Shown: positions 1 to 12,620 of the stretch, piece by piece
Layout of the letters: each line of letters begins with the position of its first letter
Numbering within the stretch: the first letter of the stretch is position 1
Origin: Rhyzopertha dominica
Lineage: Eukaryota; Arthropoda; Insecta; Coleoptera; Bostrichidae
Direction of reading: 5' to 3'
Assembly (NCBI GenBank): GCA_025024175.1
Contig: QCXZ01000138.1
Span: forward strand, 48,455,092-48,519,091
DNA length: 64,000 bases
The notes under the pieces: model-generated
What the model was told of the DNA's origin: nothing
Database searches by the model: none
The model's input: the letters and a program-made list of their open reading frames with translations, nothing else
Program-made: the position numbers and the translations under genes

Positions 1-3000
1 ACAGTTTTAAAATAACGGTTTTGTGGAGCACGTACTAAAAACCACTCCTACACGACTGCTCAGCTGTTTAAGTGTACGGGACTGCATCCACGTCGCACAT
101 GTGAGTAAATGGATGTAGTGCATGCTAACAAGACAGATTGTGGATTACTTCTTTTCCTGATGAAGCTGTAGGTGGCATCACATTCGTTGGAATTATGCCA
201 TATTTAGTGAGTGTTTGTATTATAAGAAATAGCACATGATGTTTATGTATACCCAAAGACAATTTTTTCTGCAAATGTTATCTACGAGGTTTGTCTAAAC
301 CATAAACATATTCCACTTTCGAACAAATGGGAATGAAAGCCAAATTAAAAAGATTGCCCATCATGAAAAAAACACTATGAAGGAGGGAGTTTGGTAAGAG
401 CAAGTTATACAGATACATCTTATACAGACGGATGGAACTGTAAAGGTAAAGAAGGTAAAAACCAACTTGACTGACAACGTACAAACTGACCACAAAATGA
501 TGTACAACAACAAAAACAAATGACACAAAAAAATAGCGACAAACTCAAAGTACGACAACCGTGCTGTACGTAGAGAACTACCGTGAAGAGAATTCTAGCA
601 AAATCAGAGAATTGCAAAAGATAAGAAAACAATAAATAAGGATGGTCCTAAACCTGCACACAAGAGGAATATGTAACCGACAAACATAGAAGCATCTAAG
701 GAAATCATCCGCTCTGTGTAGCCTGCAAACCTTCTTAATCCTGATCTTTAGCTTCCCTTATCATGCGCTATGTGGGTTCCCACTAGCAACTAGAATGTCA
801 CCCATCCAATACAACGTAGACGTTGTACACATACCTGGGTCTTAAATCTACCCATCCTTCCTTTAATTTTTATCTTTCGTCATCCTAAATGTCAAATTTA
901 TATTTTTTTAATCGTTAGTTTTTGGGTATTCCAAAATCGCGATTTGCACTTCCTTCATTGAATCATGTCTTAAATTAAAAGACACATCGTTAGCAAATAG
1001 CGCACCGTTTCGTGTTTTTATTCATATCTTGTTATTTGATTTCCATGTACTCCGTATGTTATACATATATGACCACCAATTGATATCAAGTACTACGTAC
1101 GCCATAATAGTCAAGAACTTCAGGTAACTATGACTTTTCAAACGCAGTCAAACATGTTATATATATTATAAATTTAATTAATTTATATATTTCCTTTGAC
1201 GTATGGTTTCAAATTTATTCGTTGAATACGATGGATGAATAATTTATCACATTTTTGTATACTACAGTTACATTTTTTTAGAAGTAAACATACTCTTTAC
1301 ACACAACAATGGGTCGATAAACCTCGATGAAATCTGAAAATTCAAGCGCATTTCAAGAGGAAACCACCGAAGAAGATTATCAGGATATATTGTTCGAATT
1401 TACTGAAGATATTACAGCAGGAATACGTAAAAGTGCAGTTACGAGACCAGCTCCTTGGAACAAGGCCTTGTCACTGCAAGTAGCGGTGCAGTGCAGCCAT
1501 TGTTTCACGTCGATCCTCTGCGTCTTGATTTTCTGTAATCCTTGTGCGCTGCGTAGAATGTGACAATGAAGCGAATAGAAAGCGACACTTTGAAGGAATA
1601 CAACCTTATTGTTCCCGAAATTCCTTGCGTTGTCTACTATATTTTGTAGTTTGATGTAGCAGGTTGTTACTGTTTAGAAGTATTACAGTATACATACACT
1701 AATAAGAAATGAAGCTTAACACTTGGCATTGTTTTTACAAACACATCACATATATTTCTCAAACTCGTACGTATTCTTCAACAGCAAATCAAAAATTCAG
1801 CTACTATGGTAGTTGCAAGCAAAGGGTAATTGTCGATAGGTACCTGAAAGAAAAACCATGTTCTATATATTATTTGTGTGGTAAAACAGCTTGAATGAGC
1901 GTTACGATCACCCTTGGATTACAGAATATATTAAAATATACTCAGTATCTGCATATGTCACAATATTGCTGGTGTAGCTAAAAACTAAAACATAAACATG
2001 GAAACTGGTGAACCTCTGTTTACTTCATAGTTTAATATTTATAAAATTTTATTACAGCCAAGAATAATAACTAAGACATAAAGGTATCAAAGCTCAATTC
2101 TAAAATATAAATTACGGCTAACTAATTAGAGGTAAAATTAATTTTTAATACGTAGTACGTTTTAATACTTGTAATGCGACAAGACGCCTAACCGTATCGT
2201 CTTTATCCGCTAAATCGTAAACAGCCGTTTAATTTACTAAGCACGTAACGTGGTAGTAATCTCGCGGTAAAATAATTGGAAGCACTAGACAGAACTTTGT
2301 TACGACGCCATACCTGACCTCCTGTTGTAAATATTGTTCGTGATCCTAATAAAATTCAGTGCTAAGGATTAACTATGCTTTATTTTAAATATTAATTATT
2401 AATTAAAAGTTATAAGTTGTATGGTATTGAAAATAATGACAACACCTACACATCTACAATGTATATTCTACATGCAGCTTTAGGTCTCAGGTATTAAATA
2501 GGACCGGTTTCGAACAATGACATTTTTAATTATTATTAGTTGAAGCCTGAGTAGCATTTAAGTAATTCGGCATCAGTGTTCCTGTATTTTGATTACCTTT
2601 TGTGACATGTCAAATTTGTTTAAGTGGTCTTCAACGATCTGAAGAAGTTTTAAATTAAATTAATTAAATTTAACAGAAAAAGAAAGGCAAATTTTGATTA
2701 TAATAGGTTTTGGTGATAGACCTAGAACGAATGAGAAAGTATAAATGATTACGAATTAAAATAATGTCATCAATTTTTGTTTTTTCTTACTTCTTTATTT
2801 TCGATCCCTTTATTGGTGCATAATATTGTAATGTACCTATCGCATTGTATTCTTTTGTACTATATTGTATTGAAAGCGGTGATGGCCGCTGGAGCAAATG
2901 TATGAACTTTTACCGTAAATAACAGAACGAAGATGGAAATTCTGGAGAGACTCGAATTAAAGTCGAAAGTTCGACGCTGCAAAAAAGCACTGTTTTGTTG

Positions 3001-4180
3001 AATTACCCTAAAATACATGTTTACGAAATATATTGTGCATATACTAGTTCTTTTTACGCTCCTTTCCCATTTTGACTACAAAATGGTTAACATGATCTAA
3101 TATATATGATAGATAATGAGCATCGTTAGCTTACCACCTCAAATGCGTTCTTCTTGCATTCAACAACACTTCTAACATAAAATAATTTTATACAATATCC
3201 TATTCCAATACCCTAATTACACATAGACATGCAAAATTATTCTGAAGTGATTAATTAAAATTTATATGAAATTTAAGATTCTTTAAAAGGGATACAACCA
3301 TCTTAAATGCTTCCATCAGTTGGGAGGTAACCGTCGCCAATGCTTTGAGATAAAAATCCTAAAGGAAACACAACAAACTTCGTCTTATTACTTCTTACGG
3401 CTGCTATCAGTAGCACGCTTTGATCGTTCGCAACAATTTGTTGCCTTAATCGCTTTATCCCAGGTTAGTCCCACGCGACTAATTTGTCCAATAAGGGGTG
3501 AAATTTACGAGCGATTTTATCAGAAAAACTGCGTGTTGGTCACATTTAAATTTTATTAATGTAGCTTCCTGGCAACAAGCTGCGACGTAAAAGCCATTTT
3601 GGGAACTCGCGATGCTGATAATGGATATTGGAGTGATTCATTACTAATTTTAGGTAACGAGAAAAATGTTATTAGTTATTGTATATAGCTTATCACTTCA
3701 AACATCCCTTTAGTGAGGATGACGACTTTAACAAAAAGTAGTTCCATTCTAATGGAGGAAAAATATTACAGAATATGCCTAGTTTATTTACGTCAATATT
3801 TACGACTATTTTGTCCTTTGGTTATATCCTGAAAGCAGCTCCTTTGTTTCAAAGATACCTAGAGGGACATAAAAACGAAGTAAGAACGATACAAATGGAA
3901 AAGAAGATGCTGGACATGATAGAGTAAAATCCAGGTACTTCTTCTAGAAGGAATTGCTTTGTCAAGAATTGTAATAAGGAATTTAGAAAAATTCATGTAT
4001 GGGCTGAAGAAAAATTGTATGATGTATTGAAAGATTTATATTATTAATCATTCAATAACTATTAAAATACCATACTCCTTGAGAGCGTAATGTCACTTTT
4101 AAAACCGTCCTTAATTCTATATCTATGAAGGCTATTCAGGCCAGAAATCCTTAATGGCTAAACTTTATTATTTAAAGTCA
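1..4180. other. AT-rich DNA, nothing recognised
   Basis: The 78-codon plus frame at 1327-1563 begins with an acidic stretch (SSAFQEETTEEDYQDILFEF) that looks protein-like, but I can name no family and see no splice context. GAAACCGGTC on the minus strand near 2503 resembles a hammerhead 3' half without its 5' core. Confidence 0.25.
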
Positions 4181-4189
4181 TAGCCCGAT

Positions 4190-4585
4190 GGAAAAGTTTC
4201 TTATTTTTTTCGAAAAGGAACTTGTGGTGATTAAAAAAGGCAATCAAGCATCAACTGAATGAGATTTTACTAAAGCTATAATATTTTAAATGGAACTACC
4301 CCATTCTGAATAGTTTATCGAGTAGAGCACATCGAATTAAATAGGGAAACACTAATATATCATAAGTCTACTGCCATTTGTTTTTATGTACTTCATGTTA
4401 AATAACCTAACTTCTGTATTACAAATCCGTAGAATGGTGGTTTAAATGGAAAAGTTTGTTAATTTTTTAAGAACAACTTCACGCCGTGAAGATGAAAAAA
4501 ATACAATCAGGTATCAGTTGACTGACATCTTTATAGCACAGCTTTGTTACCTTAAATGGAACGACCCTCTTCTGAATACTGTAAA
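4190..4585 (+). repeat. Diverged direct duplication
   Basis: ATGGAAAAGTTT.TTA.TTTTT (4190 and 4447) and TTAAATGGAAC.ACCC..TTCTGAATA (about 4290 and 4552) recur in the same order about 256-262 bp apart. The second copy carries a 123-codon frame (4446-4817) with no family resemblance. Likely two old copies of one repeat. Confidence 0.45.
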
Positions 4586-5179
4586 AATAAGGAAGGACAA
4601 GGAACTATTATGCAAGAATTCTATGGGAAACCAGAGAGGAACTGAAACAAACTTAGGCAATAGGGATGGATATACATATGGCAACATACCAGTGCAAGAA
4701 CAAAACACGAAAGGGAACAACCACAAAAAACACCGACGGAAAAGCAAGCGCAGCGTTGTGAGCATAATCTCACCAACAACAAATGAAGCAAGTATTTTTA
4801 CAACACTGAAAAATTAATTGAGCAATGATGGATACGTGAACTGGTGATCGAAAATCATACTGAAACTTCAGTTATTGACAATTCTCAGTCTGAAAATCTT
4901 AGTGATTTGGATTAAGTTATTGTAATAGTTTTTGGGAATATCTGATTTCAAATTTGTCAAATGTGTCAGCTAATATTTGCTTCTCTGGTTGACACCTTCT
5001 TGCTCATCTTAAAAAAAATGGTATAGTATTGACCTAACTGATATTAACAAAAGGCATTAGCACGTAACGACAGATTAGGTACTACAGATTTATGACCACC
5101 CCATTTTGTAGTAAAGCGGACATCTACATCTCTTCTGTGAGAGGATTGCCGGCATCCCGCAAGTAATTCGAGCCCCAAC

Positions 5180-5510
5180 AATGAATAATTAAGAGGAGGC
5201 TTCTCTTTTAAAATTTGTATTTCCCCGGGGAGGCGGTATCGGATCCCGCGGAGCTCGTTCTTCAGCACAATAAATATTCCGTGTGCAGAATGCGTGCGGT
5301 CTCCATTTCATTCGCCAGGATAAGTCCTCGTTACGCAGCGATGGGTTATTTTTTACCAGTCGGATTCCATTCTGCGGCCCGTCGTAATGAAGTGCATTCA
5401 TTTCGTGGGATTGTGTCTGGAATGGAACGCCGCTGTCCTCCTTTGTTGGGGATTTTTCTGTGTTAATTTCGTCCGGGGGTGAAAGCGCAGACGGATGATG
5501 CGAGGTGCCC
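5180..5510. promoter_or_regulatory. GC-rich island 1, candidate regulatory element
   Basis: A block far richer in GC and CpG than its flanks, with frames open on both strands (5215-5466 plus, 5189-5401 minus) but no recognisable protein and no splice-site pairing. AT-rich homeodomain-type cores (AATAATTAAG) lie at its left edge near 5183. Confidence 0.25.
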
Positions 5511-6079
5511 TTTGAATGCTTAATATTAGCACGACAAATATTTGAGCTGCAAATGTTGACGTTGACGTTTTTACTAGGGTATTTAATAAAACATCCTAGA
5601 TATCCACAGACTTTTATTAAAGGAAGTGAAGCAAATCGTATCGTATTGTTGGATTTATCTTATAAAGTTTGAAGGATAATAAAACTTGGCTTGTAATTAA
5701 ACATCCAATATAATATTGCTAGTAATAAAATGCGATAAATTTAATTCTATTGAACAATAAGGGGTTTCTGTTTAAGAAAAATTTGATAAAACCCTTAATT
5801 CGTAAGATCATTTTCTATAATGGTATCAGAACATGTTTATACTCAGTATAATAAAAAACATAAAAAAAACAATGGTGATTACCGCAGTAACCGAGGAACT
5901 CATTGAAGACGCCAACACTTTCTGGACCGTTGTACAACCATTTTACGTTGTACTGTTGGATTTAAAATTAAATATATCATTACATGTAGCTGTCCCTATG
6001 CAGCTAGCTGCTGCTCCAACATGCTGTGTAGTTCCATTTTCACAATTTTGTCGGACATTGGTTTAAAATTGATGGAAAA

Positions 6080-7260
6080 TATATAAGTTCTCAATCCTTG
6101 TTCATGATCCATCACTGGGCTACCCTTTCTGAACTCCGCCTGGTATTCCCTATTTTTAGGTAGGTAGCTAACATTTTATACGTACTAATGTTGATCAGTC
6201 CAGTCCACTATAGTACAAGCATTCTGTTTTGTCGCCTCTCTTGTATTATGGCAGCAGAATTGCTTCCGTTAAGTTTTGAGGTAGCTTTTCTTGGTTCTAT
6301 ATTTAGATAAATCAATTGAAATATCATTGTTACCAAAAATTTATTTTTTTAAGTTCTCCTCTTTTGACTCCTAGTGTGTCTCATCTGACAATTCTCCAAA
6401 ACACTTTTCCATATTCTTAATATGCCATTCTCTTCTTTATTCTGTAGAATGCAGACATTCTTTGCTAACCCCTCCTCTCGCCCCTCCTTTTACTTTTAAT
6501 TAATTGACAGATTTATTATATCACCTTTTCTATAATAGTTCTCCATATCCTAGATTAGGTCTTAGTTTAATGTTCATTCCTTTAGTGTCATTAGTTTCTG
6601 GCAATTCCTCCTTTGTGCTTCATACGACAGTGTATTTCTCCCCTTAGTCGTTCTCTCTTGTCTACTTCTGTTTCGCATTTCCAATCGAAGTATATTTTGT
6701 TATTATCTGTTTCTCTATTTATATAGCTTTTAGTCGCCTATATTATTTCTCTTTTCAATGCTTTTAATACTACCACTGTCTTCTTCCTTCTACAGCCTGT
6801 CTGCTAATTCTGGTAATTTCATTAATATTTCTTGTAAAGTTTTTTCTTTCGTGTCTTGTATTTTCAACTACTGATATTTCTATTTTATATTTTAATTCTT
6901 ACTCAGTAATGATCAGAATTTAGGTCCCATACCCTGTATGTTCTGATATTTTTTGCACATCTTCCCTGATCTCTTCCCTACAAGTACTTGGTCTACCTAA
7001 TCGACATACGCACCATCTGGCGACATCTAGATGCCTTTTTAGATGTCCTTCCTTCTAAAACAGGTATTTTTTATTCACATATACTTCTTGTTTTGCATCG
7101 GCTACTAAGATTAGTCTGTTTACGTTTGATTCAGTTGGATTACTGTGCGATTGTATTTGCTAATACTATCTTCAGGTCGTATCTCTGTATTCATTTATGT
7201 CTTCCTGATGTCTTGCCTTTTGATGTATAAATGGTACAAATGTGATTTTTTTGGCACTTT
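6080..7260 (-). mobile_element. Non-LTR retrotransposon relic (endonuclease C-end and RT start)
   Basis: Minus-strand reading in broken frames: SPDGAYVD.VDQVLVGK near 7010-6970 corresponds to the SPDGxTxNQIDHVLV block of APE endonucleases; NSDHY.VRIKI near 6910 corresponds to SDHYLV, with a stop in it; EAI... YKRGDKTEC..YSG near 6250 corresponds to the KKGDKxxCxNYRGI block; EYQAEFRKGSPVMD near 6110-6150 corresponds to EYQAGFRKGRSTxDQ. The order and spacing are right for one element. At least five stops or shifts. Plus-strand open frames here (for example 6988-7230) are shadows. Confidence 0.7.
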
Positions 7261-8219
7261 TTCATTATAAGTTTGGGAGTTTGTCTGATATGGATTTAAA
7301 CTTAATTGAATAATTCTTTTTGTTTACAATTTGACAAGAAATTTTTATATACCTGATGCATAAACTTTTGTTTGTAATATCTTTATAGAATTATTACTTA
7401 TAACATTTTTCTTTACAGGTAAGTGGATCTATGCACCTGTAGTTTCTATACGTAATGTAAGTGTTAGCATGTGAGAATGTCTAGATAAGAACGAATCACA
7501 TTTAATAGTAACCTATAATGTATTTCTGCATTAATTTCAACATTGTTTAAATTGCATACTTATTGTTCATTGTTTTAACAAAGCTTTATAATTAAGGCTA
7601 CACTTCCAGTATAGCAACAAATAACTGCATCCATTTTGCATAGAGCTTAAATTAGAGCTCTGGTAATGTATGGTATGCTGCAAAATCAACTGTCAGTTTC
7701 AGGTGAAATCACCGTTGCGTATATAAATTGAAATGCTTTCAGCTTGCGTTATACTGACCAAGCATTCAAATTATCAGCATAGCTTCATTAATTAAATTTT
7801 CGCAGAATTGTGAAGAATCGCACATCTATGTTTTTGTATTTCGATTATTATCTGTAATGCAGAATTTATTATTTATTGGATGGTATTTCTACTAACTGTT
7901 CTCCGAAATTTTGCAGTATAAATAAAAATGTTGCTTCCATTTTTATCAATTAAAATGAGTTAGTTCAAAACTTCCTAAAAAGGGCTGTACTTGCATTTAG
8001 TGGACAGCTTGACATTCTTTGCTATTTTGCTGGTCCATAAGCATTTTTGGTACCCACCTTTCAAACACAATTTGATATCCAAGTTTTTCCATATTGTTCT
8101 TGAATATAGTGGGGTACTGAGTAGCTTTTGGGCACTTCTTGAATGACAAACGACAACTGAAACATTACAATCACTTTTGTACCTTCACCGCAACCACTTA
8201 ATAGCGCTGTATCCTAAGT

Positions 8220-9420
8220 AACAATTGAAGGTTTAAAACTTGAATAAAACTGTCTTAAGCAAAAAGTGGAGGATCTTATTAATGTCCTGAAGTCCAAAAT
8301 GTAAAGATACCTTAAAACTTAGAGGTTATTTAATTGCAGTTTTAAAACATTCCTTAAGTAAACTATAAATCAGTTATAAAACCCTTACAAGGGTTTAAAG
8401 TTTTATAAAAGTACTGCCAGCTGTAGGTCTTATAAGAGTTTGAAGTATTGTTCAAAGCTTATTACTTTTAAATTTGAATTGTAATACTATAAAAGTTTTA
8501 TTTTAAATTTCCAAATGACTAAAATAACATATTTAGTTTTATTTGCATTTAAGAACGCGTCCACTATTCTTATTATTCCTTTTAAGGTTTCGGAAAGACA
8601 TTAATAAATACTGTATTAAGGTTTTTATATTTTATACGTGTAGACGAAAGTTACCCAAAACCGTGAATGTATAATCAAAAAGTACAAACAAACCATACTT
8701 CTCTGATGAATTGCTATATGACAGACACCAAAAAATACGCGCCAGTAAAATTTGCAATAAGTAAATGGTTTTAGACAGTTCTTTCATAAAAAATTTAATT
8801 AGATTTAATTTCAAACTTGTATCCTATTCTGTTCATCGAAAATGTCCACTGAACTTGTAAATCCATACTGAATCAGAGTATGTTACAATAAAATCGAAAC
8901 TTATTAACAATTATTTAATATATGTCTAATATGTCTTATGCAATGCCAAAAGGGTATCATAAAACTGTTTACAAATGCAGTTTTGTGAAGTGCTTAATAG
9001 CGGAATAAATAGTCTTAATTGGGTCAATTAAAAATTATATTAAATTATATAATTATAATTAATTATATAATATATAAACTTGAAGTAGGATTTAAAACCT
9101 ATTTTAGAAGTAACAATAAAACTTTTTGCCTCTGATGGACTTCNACAAACTATATTACATTTAAAGCAATTATAAACACAATTTTATTTATAATGGTTGC
9201 AAATCTATCAATAATAAACTAGTTTTAAGTGCAAATTGAATTAAAACATAAAAGGCTATTATAAAACTGTATTGTATTTAAGCTAGGTACATTTATATAC
9301 CAACAACTTTAAAACTCTTTCANGTTAAGACAAAAGCNCCATAAAACTGTANAAAACCAATTTAGCTTTCAAAATGTTACCTNGGATACGTACAACTTTA
9401 TTCTGACCCTCCAATATTTA
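8220..9420. other. AT-rich stretch with recurrent ATAAAACTGT and ambiguous bases
   Basis: ATAAAACTGT occurs near 8225, 8960, 9256 and 9342, and single N calls cluster at about 9144-9383. This may be an old or collapsed repeat. No coding sequence. Confidence 0.3.
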
Positions 9421-9639
9421 AATATAAGCAAACTGGCCATATTTTAGGAATATGCCTCGTAATAAGTATACCCAATAAAAAGAGTTAACACTCTCATGTC
9501 GCATATCTCCTTTCCTTTATTCAGTACCTAACAAAAGCACATAATAAATAATTATTAACGCAAGCAAAGTTGTACTGAATACAATTAATAAACACGCAGT
9601 AAGCACTGCACTTCCCACTCAGAGGTTACCTGTTTAAAT

Positions 9640-9960
9640 ATTAACGCCAGGACCTCTGCGAGAACGGGATGCAGGTGAAAGTTAATGTTTAATTAGCGAC
9701 GAACAAAGGTCCGCTCGCCACTCATCCCACTTGATATGCGAATTGCTCGTTTCTGAATTATGAGACGCCGTGAATGGGGGCGCGTCCTCCGACTTTGTTT
9801 CAGTTCCGTCAGTGTTTCTGTTAATTGTCTGCAGCAGCATTGCGGAAGGATATCAGTTTGCAAAACCGTCGGAAATTCTGCACCGTCAACAGGTCCGGAT
9901 GTTGCTTGTTAACTCTAGGAATATGAAATTGTAGGTCAGCTGAATGCGCGGAACGCTAAG
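9640..9960. promoter_or_regulatory. GC-rich island 2, candidate enhancer
   Basis: Within 40 bp are an E-box CAGGTG (9672-9677), a homeodomain core TTAATTAG (9689-9696) overlapping AATTAGCG, and a Sox/TCF-like AACAAAGG (9702-9709). No coding frame. Clustered sites suggest an enhancer; conservation would be the test. Confidence 0.35.
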
Positions 9961-12000
9961 GGTTCATCATTTCAAACGCAAATGTTATGAGGCATTCGTT
10001 ATCCGTCTTCTTTTGCAGCTTTATCTTTGTTCAGCTTTTATTTGGTATGATGAAGGTGGATCTTAGTTAATTTAATGGCTTAAAAAAGGTGCTGTTTAGT
10101 TTAGCGATTTGATTCAGTTTACTTTTGGAGGTTTTCCACTACATCTAAATATGGACATTTGGACTTCAAATGGCTTAGAGACCTCTATGTCGTTATTAGC
10201 GCAGGTTTTAACTACCACGCGTTCAAATTCAAGTTTTGTACTTGCAACTAACTCTTAAAAATTCACTAATAAACTAAGTAAACCTTTGATTGTAGCGAAA
10301 AGCTTTTTCGATAGCGCTTGTCCGTAACGCTTCACTTGAAAGCTTAGTTCACAGGAAGTCTTGCTAGAAAATTAAGTCAGAGTTTATAAAAGACGATTGC
10401 TTGTTCATAGATAAGTCGGACCCCGTCGGCATACCCTCTAGAACTAAGTTATCTTTTAGCGTTCCGCGCACTCTTTTTTTTACAAAATTTGGACAGGGGG
10501 TAAAAAGTACCCTCCGCATTGGCGCGTTTTGCATTAACATGCAATCATAAAATTACTCAACAAGAACTGTTCTCTCTTAATAACAAATATTAGATTTGAT
10601 AACATCATTTTTCTTAGCACAATGCCCGCTTAGTAGCATGTTCGTCTACAAGAAAANTTTAAAATAAAAAGACCATGTAATTTGAATTCCTATAGAATCA
10701 CTAACATATATTATAGTGTATGTTTAACACCGCCGTCACAATTGTTAATATTGAATGTACCTATGTATTCGACATCTAACATCAATGTCAGTGTTTTCGA
10801 GAGTATGTAATTTTTTGCCGAAAATATATTTATCTGTATATAGTAACTTACCTTGTTACAAAGTGCTGTATTTAATATTCCTACTAACCTTAGATAATAT
10901 GTCACTGTAGCTTACCTGAAAAAAAGGAAATGAGTATTAGAAAAACAGACTTGGTCTTAAAACATCATATTAAATGCTTCTAACACAGCTGTCCTCGGAT
11001 TGTGCTGATATAGATTACATACATACATAGATTAATACGTTATGCCGTTATAGAGCATATAACATAAACAGAAAATATGAATTATATTACCTCGCTCCAC
11101 AAAACACCTGAGACCATGTCGTGCAAAAGATTATTCGGGATAAGAAGTTAAACGTATTAAGACAATAATATTATAATAAACTTGAAACACAATTTTCATC
11201 TTTTAATTTCCTTATTTTCAGAGTTTTAAACAGTTGTTCAATTCCATCTTACAAGATTTCTATACTGACAAAATCATTCTCCACAAGCACGTTACGTTGT
11301 AACCATTAGAGAAGGAATAATGGTAAGACGTTTAGCAAATCCTTTATGTATCAAAACGATTCAGTTCAAAGAGATCGTACTTTTCTTATTTTTCAGTAAA
11401 CTACAATACATCTAAGAAAATTAAATTAATCGTGCATACATATGCCAAACGTGTTGTTTCGTGCCATAGCCGGAAATTTTCATAGTCCTTTTGATATGTA
11501 TCTATCAATAGTGTAAAGGGAGAATTGGTTTCCTTAAACGAGAAGTTACGTAAATTTTTAAATAGTTATATCGCTTTCTAGATAAGTTACATTCTTAAAA
11601 GGGGCGTTGCTAGCCGTGGAAATTTTTGTTTATCCTTGAGATGTGTTGATGTGTAGTGTAGTATAGCAACAAACGAAGTATCAATTACTTACATACAGTA
11701 AGGCAACATCAAAATTATGAAACCTAGGTTTTAATGTTATTATTAATCGAGAGGATAGAGGCACTCTTCTGGGAAAAAGTCAATGGTATGGGCAAAGCAG
11801 AAAAAAATACAAGCAACTTTGCGACAGTGTTCTTCCTAACATCTTAATCTTCTCATGTGTTCGGTGGTATATAAATCGTTACCAACAGTAAACATTGCAC
11901 TGCAGTCTTAATGTTCCGAGAATGAAGTCGTTACCCCTCGCTAATGGCATCCAATGTATAATTCATGTAGATCTTGAGGTTCATGTTGGTGATTAGTAAA
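9960..12000. other. AT-rich DNA, nothing recognised
   Basis: No coding frame, element end or repeat seen; one N near 10657. Confidence 0.3.
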
Positions 12001-12620
12001 GTTACGTGTATTAAGTGTTTACGCCGGCCGTATTAATATTAATGACGCCTAGTGACTGGCAAAACACTCGCGCTCGAGTGCCACAACTGAGGAGTGAAGA
12101 GACCAAACATTCAAGGACCCAGGTGTACGCCGTCGGCGGGATTTGATTAGGGTATCGAAGGGAGTGGGTGACGTGGGGTGCTGTCGGTCTTTGACAGTTT
12201 GGAGCAAGTTTTTGTGTTAAAGAAACTGGGGGGAAGTTCACTGATTATTCCGAGGAGATACGAACGCATCAACTGACTTTTGGCTTCTAGCAGTGACATC
12301 TTGTGGGGTGAAAAGTTGGGTCAAACGATTCTAAGGGTGGAACAAATAAACGTATTTCTTGTATTAAGTCACAAACGCTCGAAATACGACAAATTGTTTT
12401 ATACCAAAACGTTCAGTCTCAAAAATAAAGTTACCAAATGTAAACTACAGTTGCAAAGATTCACGATCATGATCAAACCATTCCGATAATGGGCGTAGAG
12501 GGAGCCTTTGACAGTCTAACAAGCCTGGAACTGTATTCCCTCTACTACCATGACGTCACACCAGCGGCCGAGAGATGTGAACGCAGTCTTACAGCGTAGT
12601 ATGCAATTTGTTAAAGAAAC
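12000..12620. other. Moderately GC-rich unassigned block
   Basis: Contains a 76-codon minus-strand frame (12011-12241) without recognisable domain, and a hairpin GTAGAGGGA/TCCCTCTAC (12491-12499 with about 12532-12540). Could be an old repeat; no class recognised. Confidence 0.25.

Noticed and set aside
150..185. CTGATGAAGCTG as a hammerhead core
   Set aside because: No GAAA and no closing stem II follow within a plausible distance.
2490..2580. GAAACCGGTC on the minus strand as another hammerhead
   Set aside because: No CUGANGA-like core or stem II partner could be placed upstream; the 5' half appears lost or never present.
4446..4817. 123-codon ORF as a gene
   Set aside because: It lies in a diverged direct duplication and its protein has no recognisable pattern.
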